A stretch of 64,000 nt of DNA. It comes from Balanoglossus misakiensis (taxonomy: Eukaryota > Hemichordata). Below are positions 12,563 to 26,100 of the stretch, piece after piece (positions within the stretch are counted from its first letter, which is position 1; each line of letters starts with the position of its first letter). A program made the translations under genes and the position numbers. The stretch is from positions 3,348,001 through 3,412,000 of the forward strand of contig CM082583.2 in NCBI GenBank assembly GCA_040954595.2, written 5' to 3'. Under the pieces are notes generated by a model. That model was given only the letters and a program-made list of their open reading frames with translations, was not told the DNA's origin and searched no databases.

Positions 12563-12568
12563 AATAAA
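12563..12568 (+). promoter_or_regulatory. Candidate poly(A) signal of RBM8A
   Basis: AATAAA lies 528 nt after the RBM8A stop codon, on the coding strand. It is the first canonical signal I noticed downstream. Inferred only. Confidence 0.45.
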
Positions 12569-13858
12569 AGAGTTGACTTGAAATTAATATACCGTATTCC
12601 ATCTTCATTACACATTGTCTTCTACTCATCATCCCATTTTCCAAGTTTGTGAACGAAACCTGATTTTGATGTAGAATGGCTGTGTTTCTTCCCAGTTATA
12701 ACAGGACTTGTCACTTGGAATGTATCATTTGTTCCACAGTACATTTACTCTGAAAATGCATTGGTTAGGGTTACTGTTCAAGATGCATGTATATACATGG
12801 ATCATGCCCCTGTACCAGTTTATGCTTGTTTTTGTGTCCTAGATGGATTTTAAAGGGAATACACTTTTCGAAATAAAGTCTGTTTTTGAAAGATATTATG
12901 GAGTGGAGAGTGTTGATTGATATGTGATATTGTTGTAGAGATCTTATTCTGAATACGTAGGGCAGAAATAAAATGTACTTTTTCCAACTTGGATCACACC
13001 TAGGAGCCAGCAAACTAAATTTCAAAGCAATCATGGAAGAGGGTTTCTGAGAAAGAGTTTTTGACCAAAAATGCCCCCAAAATATATAGTACATGTAGAT
13101 CTCATGTTTCTGTACATGTATGTGCATGCACAGACACTAACTGGTCCCACAAGTTGCCACTGGTCTCTATACACACCAAATGGGAGACAAAATAGTTCTC
13201 AACTTCTCTCTCTTGCATGTGCATGATGACATTGAATATTCACACAATGTTTGTGTGTTTTCAATGGAAACTTTATCACAATCAATTTGTTCTTGAATAA
13301 GATGATAAGCTGTACTTATAAAGAAACCAAGCCCCACTGGAAACCCTTTTCCAACAATGTGACAGAAGGTGTCTTTAGAGGAACAAACTTCTAGATAGGA
13401 CATACTTCATCTTTGCAGAGGGCCATTCAACAAGATTATGAATCCCTCTTTAGTAGCGACTGAATACTTCGAATACTATTAAAGTCAAACTCGGCATACT
13501 GAGTGAATGTATTATTGAAATGCCACTTTATTCATCAATTCATTGTATAATCTCAATACATTTTTATTTTACATTGTATATTACAAAACTCTGCCCCTTC
13601 TTGCTGATTTGCCATAAACATTGAAATACATGTACATGTAAATAGAATAAAATTACAATTAAAATATCTTCCTATGGTTGCAAATGAAGACATTATCAGT
13701 AACACAATACTGCAGTTGGGATATTTTGATAAATCTTGTGAATTGATGAAAAAAAATATCAATCTAGAAACAGCAAAGGAATAAAAAAGTAAACAAAAGG
13801 TAAATATGTACAGAAACAAACTTGACCATATATAAAACAAGTGTTCCATTTTATAAAC
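12569..13858. other. Convergent intergenic region between RBM8A and WDR93
   Basis: No gene seen. AT-rich, with several self-complementary acatgtacatgt runs (12110-12125, 13628-13640). A minus-strand AATAAA at 13563-13568 is a candidate WDR93 poly(A) signal. Confidence 0.5.
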
Positions 13859-13984
13859 CTATTCATCTTCAAACTCTGACTCAATATCACAAAGTTCAGA
13901 TTTAGTCAAGGCATTCCAATGTCTTTCACTTAAATGTCCTGCTGGGCCATTCTCCACACAGAGACAAGCATGAGTAAGTTTAAC
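13859..13984 (-). CDS. Possible alternative or true terminal exon of WDR93
   Basis: After a good acceptor (acacctag) the minus strand reads 42 codons to a stop. The peptide contains THACLCVENGPAGHLSERHW and ends in acidic ESEFEDE. Composition looks coding and the exon sits 177 bp beyond the apparent WDR93 stop, on the same strand. It needs a phase-0 donor inside the preceding exon (candidates GAG|GTGGAA and CAA|GTACGA, both mediocre), so I could not decide which C-terminus is used. A candidate poly(A) signal lies about 290 nt further on. Confidence 0.45.
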   Translation of the reverse strand, partial: VKLTHACLCVENGPAGHLSERHWNALTKSELCDIESEFEDE

Positions 13985-14161
13985 CTAGGTGTCTGATCGA
14001 TACTCCATATAATATAGTCTCTGGATATCAAACAAATGTTGGTTCAAATGAAAATATATATACTTGCATACACATTACACATTCTGCTTTGGAAAACCCT
14101 CGTACATTCAAATCTTACATTAACAGTGCATGTTAATTCATCCACACTGATAGATCTATGT

Positions 14162-17100
14162 TTATCCACTTCTGAATTTCTCAATTTTCTTCGCTTCATC
14201 ACCACCACCAGTGTTAGGCTCTTTGTATTTCTGTACATTTTCCACCTCAGATCTCAGTTTATACCATCTGTCTTGCATTCGTACTTGTCTCACACTTTGC
14301 TGTGACAGTCTGAAATGGAAAGTATTGTAAAGTTATATTCCTATGATTTGTCCAGAATAAAATAATCTTATCTTTAGAAAAAAAGTTTGCTTCTTTTTAG
14401 TGTGCATGCGGTTGTATTTTTAAAGTTGTCAGATAATTTTTCATTACTTTTGAGCTGTAACCTTTGCCCCTCCCCCCTCCGATCAGTATGAAGCATGGAA
14501 ATTGACCAATAGTATGAAGTAACATGTTCAAGTCCAAAATAACAACATCTGCTGACAATGTATAGTCAAGTCTTTCAACACATATTTAATGCATGCATTC
14601 TGTATGGTGACCACATACGACTTTTGACAATTGACGCTCACAAAACATGCCACATTATTAAAGTTACAAAAGAAAATCTACTAAAATGCAATGTGGTTTG
14701 GAGTTACCGGGTAAGGACAATTATTGTAACACTCTAAAAGAAGTAATCATGCAAACTAAAACAGTGGTGACAGACAACCTGTTATTTATAGATGTAAACA
14801 CAAATGCGTGCTGATTTGTGTTCTGAAGGAAGGGAAAAATAAAATGAATATTGGAAAACAAATGCAGATCAAATTCGAAAAGCATCGTACCGCTCTGCCA
14901 GCAGATCTTCAACTCTCTTCTCGGCTGTTACATGAACCATGCTCAGTTGTGCTTCAGGAAGTCGTTTCCAATATTTATCCAGCGTCGGGAAAGAACGCAA
15001 CTGGAACACAAAGAGTGACGTCAAACCACTGTTGGGTATGTAGTCTTCATTGGGATCCAATTGTGTGCCTGCAAAAAACAAAGGATGTTACACATGTACG
15101 TACAAAGGTGGTTTAGATTGGCTTCACAGATGAACTGTACTGTAGTGTATTTCAGAAAAACAAAAACGTGTAAAGAACTGATGAAAAATGTTAAGTTTGG
15201 AACACTTACAACACAAAGAAGCTTTCCAAAAATCATTAAACTGTCTAGATCAACAGTGTTTTTCTCACCTTTGACATATAACATTTGACCTTCAGCTCCA
15301 ATGGCTAAGACAGGAGACCATGGAGATGTCATTTTATGAGTCTGTGGTAGGATTACTTCGCACAATGTTTGACTCTTTGTGATGTCATGTAACATTGCTT
15401 CACAGTTCTGCTTGATAGTTAAAATCTAAGCATGGATGAAAAACAAATCAAAAGAAGTCAGTTTTCCTCACAACAGTCACCAGCATGATTGTAGAATGTG
15501 TCCAAGAAAAAATAAAAACTCATCGACATAGCAAATTCTTGATGTCATTTTAGAAATAAAAAGAAAAATATTGGTCCCAGTGTTGTTTCCACGGAAATCA
15601 TGGAACTCTTTCTGATACAGTGTGCACTCCATCACTATGCATCTTACAAAATAATTTGCTTCTGTGAATAAAAAAGACTGTATGTTGATTTATATTTTGA
15701 GTTGCTAAGATTGGACGAAACTAGACTTTCATTGTGGAGATGGATGTAATGGTTTATCCAGTTATTAATTATTCTGAACTCAAGAATCACAAGAAATCCT
15801 AGACTGGGGAGAACTTAATGGCACGATGATAATTATGTTTGTAGCCAGAGAGTGTTTGAAGATCAACTTACCACATGTGGCATTGCTGGTAGGGGTTCAA
15901 TCAGTGAATAGGACTGATCACTCGTGCTTTGTCTGAAAATAACAACAAAGGAACAAATCAAAATGTGGGTGTATAATTGTTTTCTAGGCAATATAATAAG
16001 CAATCTAATAAAATTTATTTCCCGAGTATGAAATGGAAGAGAGGCAAGATTTGTCCTGAATATGAATGCAGCATTGCAGACAATTGACAGCAAAGCAAAG
16101 TTTAAATAACTTTTGAAATGCATAGGACTGAGTGTGATTTTCCAACCAGATGTATTTTTACTGTAAAAAACACCTGTATTTTGCTTTCAACTTGATGTCG
16201 TTACAAAGAGCTGTCCTGGGTTATAAAATTGTTCAAATATGACAACAAGACATTACTTTGTGGAAAGTTGTGGATTTTTTGTGATTCCAGACTGGGTAAT
16301 AACTGATGTACCAGACAGAGCAATACTGTAAAACGGGTTATTTTCGTGACAGGAAATTTTCGCGATATCAAAAGAGGAAACTGTTACGCAAGGATTAATT
16401 TTCACGTTCTCGTATTTCACTGCATCCTTATCTCCGAAAAACAACAACATTTTTACGAGACTTTTTATCTTCACATTTTTTTTCGGCTCTCGCGTATTTA
16501 TCGAAAATTTATTGCTCGCGAAAATAACAGTAATTGATATACAGACTGGGCAATAACTGACCTGCCAGACAGGGTAATCACACTTAATTCATCAGCACCT
16601 CTTCCACAAGGGACCATACAGAGAGTACCGTCACTACAACCAACAAGAAGACCTGATGCTCTGGGTGTGGGATAGGGAGGGTAGTCCTCCAGTGATTGTG
16701 CTAATACACTGGGGTTTAAGAATCTCAGATAATTCACACTGGCAGTTCCTGTAGCTTTATATGATGTGATTGGCACACCTGTGTATGAAACAGAGATTGA
16801 AACTGTTAACTTCTTCTTGGTGACAGGCAGCAGCAAGTTGAATCTTTTTTTGTTCAAAACTGGTTTGAAACAAGAGAGTGACATTATGATGCCTCATTAT
16901 TTTGTGGCGAAGGTGTAACAATGTCAAGGCATCAGTAGAACAAGTTCTTCTGGTAAACAAATAACGTTTCATGTATCACAATCTGCGAGGGATGTGGTCA
17001 TCAGTGTGCCCTCTAAGCTCAAATGACGTGCCATTGACTCAACAAACTCACTGGTGACTCAAGAAAATTGTCCACAGTGCATGCAAAGGTATAGGGCTGG

Positions 17101-20100
17101 TATACAAATCCTCAAATTGACTCAAAGCTTTGAAAAATTATGTGTGTTAGAGGGCACACTGGTGGTCATAACTTTTGTTTGAAGAAGACAGGGCTAAATT
17201 TTGTATGTTGCATGTCTTTTATCTGTAAAACTTTGCAGAATATTTAGTATATTCCATATGGTATAGAATTAAAACTTTAGGGCTCTGGTACAGGTTTTGT
17301 GGACCTTGGTGGCATGGTCTTCACTCCACAACTGCCTAATTCTCGCTCAGGCCCTTCTGCTTCATGACCATGGTACATAAAACCCATATCAGGGCTGTAC
17401 AGATCAACAATGTTGGTCTGCGGCACAATGAAACCACTGACAGTAAAACAATCTTCACCACCTCCATCATTATTATCATCATAATGTCACCACCATTGAT
17501 CTGTTCTTTTTCCCTCGTCCAACTTCTTCCCCCACTGACAAATATTTCGGGGCCAAAGAACTCACCTATATATTTGTCCCATGCTATAACACTGCCATCT
17601 TCAAATCCAAGGGCTATCAGAGATGTACACGGACTTGCAGCAATAGCCGATATAGGACAGGCATTAGGCCATAGCAGATCTGCCTTGTGTTCAATATCTG
17701 TGAATTTATCGGTGAGAAATCATAATATAATCTACAATTTATATTGTATCATTTCATTCATTTGACAGTATGAACAGTAAAGGTATCTGTTTAGTAAAGT
17801 GCCCCTTTTCTTAGTTTCAAAGATTAATTTCAGGATTTCTAACGCATGCTATTTGACAGCATTCCTTTGATATGTGAAAGTTGTAAAATGACTCAAATCA
17901 GTTGGTGACATTTATTAGAACCCTTGGTAGTATTAGCAATCACACATTTTGCAGATGTAATACTTTTCATCAGTTATCGGGTGAGTCATACACAGAAGTT
18001 AATCACTTGATCTGAGAGGCTCAGATCCAAATTACCACAGCCAAAAACTGTTCCTTACAATAAGGAAAGGGCAATAGAGATGATGGTATCAATGTCATAT
18101 TAACCATTTCAATAGATACATTTCAGTATTCTAACAACAGAATCTTGGAACAATAGTGGATTTCTCACTAGAAGTTTTGTCTAGAATTACTGTGCCGTTT
18201 CATTAATAAACATATTTTTCCTGTTTGCAACATCCCCTTGATTTGATCATTGATGTCAATGTGAATTAAGAAACAGCTAGGAAATGTTGTAGGTAAGAGA
18301 GCCAAAGTCGCTATGCAGTTCTCAAAATTAGGTTCCTTATTTTCTTTAATAGACTGGGAACTGTTTTTTGTATTTAATTACTAATTTATTGGCATAGAGA
18401 AATCATTTCAGTGCTCCTTTTTTGATAATTTCTTTTGCAATGGTAACATTGATGTTGATTTTCATGTAAAATATTTAGCATAGCTGTTTTAAAAATCATT
18501 ATTGGCCAACAATGGAATATGAAACCATTTGTATACATTCAAGCGTTGATTGACTCCGTGAACTTAGCTGGCTCAATGCGGGATTGATGATAAACCCTTC
18601 CATAAATTCCATGTACAAATGTAGCAATGGATTAAGCTATCTAACAGTACTAATACCTTGCAGTACCAAACAATGCAAACATGGAGAATAATGATTATCA
18701 TAATAGTATGAATAATACACAACAGGGTCATATGTAGTTGCTTATATGTACAATATGAATTTAGCAAATGAAAGCATGTTTTCAGAGATGTATATTTATT
18801 TTAAAAGGTTACTGTTAGCTGCGTGCATGGCATCATGAATTAGTTGTGTTATGATGATTAGCTGTTAGCAAGCAAATATTCAAATACTTGCAGTTAACTT
18901 TAAAAATAAAATGTAAAGCTATGTTTTACAGTTCCATCATTTTTCACATTGACTGATTAGTAATTCCTACTGTTGACTATAGTCTATCCAATATAAATTT
19001 TACAATTAACTCAACATAATGTTTTGAAAGTCAAAGAACCTAATTATCTACTGCTATAAAAATTGACAAAAACATTGGTGTGCAAAGTTGAGAATAATAT
19101 TGCTCAATCACATCTATTTTGCTATTAAATAAAATTTCATTTCAAATCAAACATGCAGATTTAAAAGGCAAATATAACACTGTGCTTTCAGTTAACTTTG
19201 CTGTATACCCACTGTGTCTCTATCAAGGAATGATATACACACCAGTGTGCCCTCTAAGCCCATATGACCCATCACCAACTCAACAAACTCACTGGTGACT
19301 CAAGAAAATTATCCACACTACATGCAAAGGTATAGGGCTGGCTCAGAGAAATTTCTAGAAATCCTCAAATTGACTCAAAGCTGATACACACTCTGTCTAC
19401 AAGGCGATACTGGCATTATTTCTTGCTGGCATGGTTCCATGCACAAATTGGTGCACATCCCAAATCTTACTGTTCTGTTACTTTCACGGCCGTTTGGACT
19501 CATAGTGCAATGCAAACAAAAACTTTCAATTTTCAATCATTTAGCTGAACTCTGGCAGAATTATCGTCAGCCAAAGAGGATATAGGGATAATGATGCATT
19601 TATGAAAATTTGCCATCATTTTGTGATATCACCAGAAATTTCATATGATGAATATGTTTTCCTTCATTCTTTCAAGTTTTATTCGAAAATATTGAAACAA
19701 CAGTGGATAGACTTTGAATGTTATTAATAAACGGTATTTAACTCTGTAGCATAATTCGATTGAATAACCAAACTTTTTGCATATTTTAACAATATCCCTG
19801 TTCTCCAAGAGGTTCGGATAATCAACGTTCTACTGTACATGTATAGGGGATATATTCATTGTGCCACTTTTTGGGGGGATATACACACTGTCACAATATC
19901 AGGGATCAATACACACTGTGCCCCTACCATGGACATAATATTTTACTACATGCCTTGATGATAATTTCAATTCAATTTCAAAATTTTCGGATGAGATTGC
20001 CAAAATGACAAAAAGTGCCCCATAAATATAATTTTATATGCAGATACATATAAAAGAATTTTATCTACCATGAGGCATGTAATAAAACATAATGACAACC

Positions 20101-23100
20101 CAAATATGGAATTCTCAGGCATGACAGCAAGTGTGTTGGCAAATTATCAGATGCTCATAGTCACACGCATCTATGTTCAGGTTGCAATATTTTGTGTCTC
20201 TATTAAGTGATACACTATGTGCCTCTGTCAACAGATTCTAGAAGAGTTGCATTGGGAGGTTCTAGGAGTGCACTTACCAACATTACCAGAGCGCTTGTCT
20301 GTTGGAGCTACAATGAATAGTGTTTTTATGAAAAAGAGAGAAAAACACAGACTATATAGTGCATTGATTACTTTATCTGTCGCTCATTGTTTTGCCTTCG
20401 TCTAGAATGAATTCTCCACAAATGTAATGAGTAATCATTCTAAACAATGTTCTGACTTTCCATACTCAGGTAAACCAAATGTATATTACCAAACATTTGG
20501 TTTCAACTACTGACTATGTTTGGCATGAGAAACAGACAATCTGTACCAGGTAGATTAACCCAAATGCCACACCTTACCACCCCTATATTTAGATATCACC
20601 CATTTTGTACGTAATGATAATTTTACAATAGAGATGGGTAAACCACACTTCCCAAGTAACAGTTGTGCAATTAAACCATGATTTCTCTCTTGACATTGTT
20701 ACACAGCAGCTTTTGTATTTGCTATCAGCAGTGCCAGTGACACTATGCTTTCTGAAAATGGATTACACCGCCTCAATAAAGTGAACCCATAAATAGCCTT
20801 TTACAATGCTCAAAATCGTATGTGATTCTTCCTTTAAAGGGAAGTGGCCGTCGCGCCGCATGGGTGTCCCCCTTGACGAGAATATGTCCTCCCATACCAG
20901 AGCAAACTCCACTGTAGTCGCCACCACCTACAACGTACAAGGATCTTCAGTTGCTGTCATGCCCAGTCTACGCTACAGTTGGCTGCTTCGTTCATTCTAA
21001 GAATGATCTAATTTCAGGAATTTGTGGATGAATTTAATGTTTATCAACAAACAAACGTTGTGCGACGACTGCTTCCCTTTAAAGAAATGAGTATTTTACA
21101 CAATCATGTAGCTTTGTGGTTTAGAGATATCATGGTTTAGAGGCAAACTACAAGTCACAATGGAGGGGTGGGGGTAATTACAGACTAGAACAGGACACAG
21201 ATGGGGTAATTCACTTTAAACACAGCAGTGGAATAAGAGGGTGGCCATGCCATTATGGAAATGATTTTGTGATGCAGAGTCAGCGATATTGACAAGCACT
21301 TGCCATGCAATCATGCAGCATGAGTCGATTGGGGGTATTTGTCATGCATGTTTTTAAAACACAATGATGATGATGATGATCACAAAATCTTCAATGATTA
21401 CAGTGTTCTCCCCAGGAATTTCTGGCATATATCGGTACATCAACAAAAGTGGACGCAACCTGAAACTTTAATCAACAGTGACATCTTGCACTTATATTCC
21501 ATACTTTTATAGTAAGTACCAACAGAATGATGCCGTAGAACATTAATGACTAAGCCAAGCCACATGAGTGTGTTGAGACTTGCTTTGAACACATACAATA
21601 TCTAATTGTACTCGCTCTGGGGAGAACACTAATGAAACTGTACTATTGATGAAACCAGTTTTGTCAAGATGATTTCATTTGACTCTTTGAGGTGAAAGCC
21701 ATTACATGAACTACATTGGTTGTACTACAGATATGTTTGATACAGTTGATTCCCTAATAATGAGTCCCTGTTTGTTATTGCAAGTAATTTTTTATATCTA
21801 GTAATATTCAGCATGCTCATAGCATAATTAAACCTGATAAAGGTGTATCAGTGATCACTTAAAATCAATTATCTTGATTTTGACAGTATGTAAACGAAGA
21901 TCATGAAGAGCGCCCTCAAGTGGCAAATCTGTGATTATTGAATTTCACTGAATTTATATACTTCTTTCTCCATCACACAACATTTATTGAAATTTTGAGA
22001 TAAAAATATTTGTTTTACGTGATAATTACTGCACCATCTCCTACCTTTTGCAGTTTTGAGAAGATTGTAATGATACAGATTGGTGGAGCCAGTCCAGTAG
22101 ACAGCTACACTGTTGGGTTTGCCTGTTGTTGCAGCTGAATCCAAGCCAGCAGGTAACATTCTACCTGCATTGAGAAACACCAGATTTGGATACTGCCTAC
22201 AATTGACACAAGAGAAGATCGGAATGGTTATCAGAGTAGAATGTAACAACAACATGCAGCTAATTGATGGAGTACACAGAAGGTTTTGATACACTTGGTA
22301 AAAACAGAATGTACAGCGCTGCAATGAGTTAAAAAAAACCTACAAAGCACTGATGTTAAGTTGAGATCTAGTAGTGACATATACACGTACATGTACTACA
22401 GATTTGATATCCTGTTCTACTATGCAAGCTAGACCTTGAATGCACCAAGCCACATGGCTTACTTGGTGCACCAGGGCAAACGAAGCATTTTTGCTAAGTT
22501 GACTTATTTTTTTCCAGAATATTCCAGAGTCATACTTTGTTATGGTCCCTGTGCAATTAACATGTACATTAGTTGACCTGTCTATAAAGGCCACTTGTCT
22601 ATAAAGGCCAGTTTAGGTATGTCTCTTGACTGGCCACTATAGGCAGGTATTTACCCCATCATCTATTTTACCTTGGTCCTGCTGTGTCTGTTTCATCTTC
22701 TTTCTGCAGATACTGCAGGTCTTTTTCATGATGTACATTGAAGGCAGCTTTTCTCAATTCCAAATGATGTGCTAATATGACATTATTACTGCCCGTCCCA
22801 ATCACTGTTCCGTCATCAATTGTTTTGAAAGCACTGTATGTAGATGAAGCATTACTACCTGTGAAAAGTGGAAAAGACAAATACTGAATATTACTCAATT
22901 GATTCCATACATGATTTGTGTGACTACGCGCTCCGTATGCAACATTATAAGTCTGTACGCAATTTCCCACAGCTTCTGCGTAGAGTGTACACAACCAAAA
23001 AACCCTAATGGAAACACTGCCATATACATTGAATGTACTCACCAGTAAGAGGAGGAGGAGGTTTTATCCTGAGAACAAGAGACGGCTTGGACAGATTGGC

Positions 23101-26100
23101 AACATTGATTGGTTGTGCAGTTTGAATATTAGCAGATGAAGTTGGTACAGGTGATGCCCGTGGTGACTGTGCTTTGGGTGAACTGGGTGACTGAAAGACA
23201 TGTCATCAGAAATCGTTGTGTTAGCGAACAAGCATACAACACTAACTCTACTTACATTTATACCGGTTCACACACAGAAAAATTTGAGAAACTATTTGCC
23301 TATGGTAAACATAGAGCATTAAACCTTTGAGTCTCGTTGTGTCCACACACACAAAGTTTATGTACAGGCGCTGAGGCTCAGTCCCATATACCCCTTTCTC
23401 ACGTGCCGTCAACGCCGCCCCAGCGGCGGTGCTAGGGCGGCGTTAATTTGTAAGTGCCAGGTGTGAAAAGGTGAGAGCGGCCCTGCGCCGCTCTTTTTTT
23501 GTGACGGTGTTGAGGGGTGGGACCTGGGTCGGGGCGCCGCACTAAACAGCGATTCAAATCACGTGTGAACAGAAACACCGCACTAAACGCCGATCTAAAC
23601 GCACTCTGCCGACGCGGTTTGAGGGGATACAAGTGGCAGTTTCTAATGAGCTTGCATGTAAAATTACCCCTCTGAAAAGAGCGATGTTTAGCACCTTGCT
23701 TAGTCAACGGTCAATTTGCCTTGTTGCTGATGGTCATCAGTAAAATGAGGAGCCCCAAAACCTACAGGCAAAGCCTTGAGGTAGTCGGAACTTACTGCAG
23801 CTGGGGCTCTGCTGAAAAAATTGAGACGCCCAGTGGAAGTGGTAGTGAAACTTGTAGCAAAGTTCATGGTGATAATTGCTAGGCAACTAGGTCTTGCCAT
23901 TGTCTAGCTAAAAATACATCCCTGTGCGTGAATAAATTAAAAACGTCTTTGTCCCAAGGGACCAACTCAAAGCGTTCCCACATCCCGGTATGCTTTTACT
24001 ACTAGCATGGAGTCATGCTACTAGTATATTACGCACTGGTTTCAAAGCTGTAAGACTCACAGGCGGTACCGTAGAAGCGCTTATACTTATAGGATGACTG
24101 TACAAAAACTGGAAAAGTGTGGATTTTCTCGGATCTTCCATTTATTTGATGTGGAACAACAAATGGGACAAGTGGCGAAATGTGTCCTTGATTTTCAATC
24201 GCACCATGAAGCCTATTTGAACCTAATTTGCATAAATGTCCGAGGGGGTCCTTCTGGCACTTTGGCTCATTTTTACCCCCATTGTTTCATCTTTTTGTAA
24301 AGAATAATTATTTTTTCCTGGTCGAACCGAAGGATAGATTACGGTATACGCTGTTTGGGTATAAGTCCAGAGCTACATATACAGTAAACACATCACTGAA
24401 TCCGCCATTGTGACCTTTAGCCACTCTGCTGTGGACGCATTGAGTGCGGTGATCCCGTCCCTTTTATACACATGTGAATGCAAAACTATTTGAGTCGCTG
24501 ATAAGAAATGTTTGCCAACTTTTATAATCCCGAAAAGGGCGCCCTAATCATTTCACGTGAGAAAGCCCTTATAGACAATGGGTTGCGGAGAGGTGTTAAT
24601 CCTTACACAGGTCAGGTCTGGCCGGCAAATCCATCGCAAATCTAAGCCGTTTCAGAACCACTATACACCGTCCACACATGATTTTTTAAGACGGTATCTG
24701 ATCTGAGACGCTTCAGAACCGTCTTTAATGGTGTGTGTGACCCCCATATTATTTCACTTGGTACAACAAAGTCTCAAAGTGTTTTTCTTTGACATATGAG
24801 CAGCTTACCTGGCTTCTGCTGCCCATACTTTTTTTATCCAGTGCTTCTAGACTTGATGCCGCTGCTGGAACTTCAGAAGGATTGTTTCCTTCAACACCAC
24901 CTTCAGTACCGTCAGCATCCTTTAAATACCAAAAGACACATTTTCAAGAATCAAAATAACATATATACCATGCACACTATGATCAGTATTATACAGAGTG
25001 CAATGTAATATATAAATGAACTGGACAAAAGGTTAACAGGAGCCCTACCTGCTACATGAAAATTTTAAGCTGAAAAGAAAACAATAGCATACACCAGAAC
25101 ACAAAATATAAAAAAGTTCCATTATACAATAAATGAACACTCCAGAACATAGACTGAAAGATGTGTCATTTGAGGATGTTTCCTACACTCCCCTCCCTTA
25201 CCAGAGGGGGGAGGGGGTAATCTTTCAGTCTAAACAAGTGCCCCCAGTTCATTGGTTTTTTTTTTCAAATCTACCTGCTACATGAAAATTTTAAGCTGAA
25301 AAGAAAACAATAGCATACACCAGAACACAAAATATAAAAAAGTTCCATTATACAATAAATGAACACTCCAGAACATAGACTGAAAGATGTGTCATTTGAG
25401 GATGTTTCCTACACTCCCCTCCCTTACCAGAGGGGGGAGGGGGTAATCTTTCAGTCTAAACAAGTGCCCCCAGTTCATTGTTTTTTTTTTTCAAATCTGT
25501 TTGAGATGTAACTAGAATTTTACAGAAAACAAATCTATTGTCTTAGTATTGTCTATGATGCAATATCATCCATTGGCTTATCAAACACAATGGCCATCTA
25601 AATTGACAATAACTTGAGTTTGAGTTGAGCTATACTACTGGAATTGTTGCTCAAGGTTGCTCTCTAGGAATCATGAACAGCACCCTCAAGTCAAAAAGCT
25701 ATCAGTCTAGTATTGAATTTGAAACTACCGGTACATACAAATCACTGTGTCATGCATTCAGTGTTCCATTCAGGATGGCTTTAACATCATTTTTTTTTTT
25801 TTTTTTTTGGGGGGGGGGGGGCAAGGGGGAATGTAATATCTCTAATGTTAGTGACATTATTTTAAGAGGTACTGCAGCCCTCCCCCCTTGATGCAACACT
25901 GTTATGCCACACATAAAGATAACTCACTGGTTTGTCATGTGGAGACGGTGCTTTTGGTGGTTGCTGTTGTTTTAATAAATGGGCATGTGCTGCTTCGAAT
26001 TCCCGAATCCAATTATCTCTTGGAAGTTTGTGAATTTCAATCCAGCAGTCTGCACCACCTGTTTAAGAGATTGAACAAACATCATTAAAATGAAATTTTA

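Larger units (their letters stand above)
17698..22044. other. Largest WDR93 intron: no gene, several repeats
   Basis: 4.3 kb without a supportable exon on either strand. It holds a truncated hAT-like copy (19243-19390) and an inverted-repeat element at 20833-21087. The remainder is unique AT-rich sequence with no recognised function. Confidence 0.6.

Noticed and set aside
23390-23560. GC-rich block in a WDR93 intron, considered as a CpG-island promoter
   Set aside because: It contains short nested inverted GCCGCC/GGCGGC repeats and no adjacent first exon; more likely another repeat.
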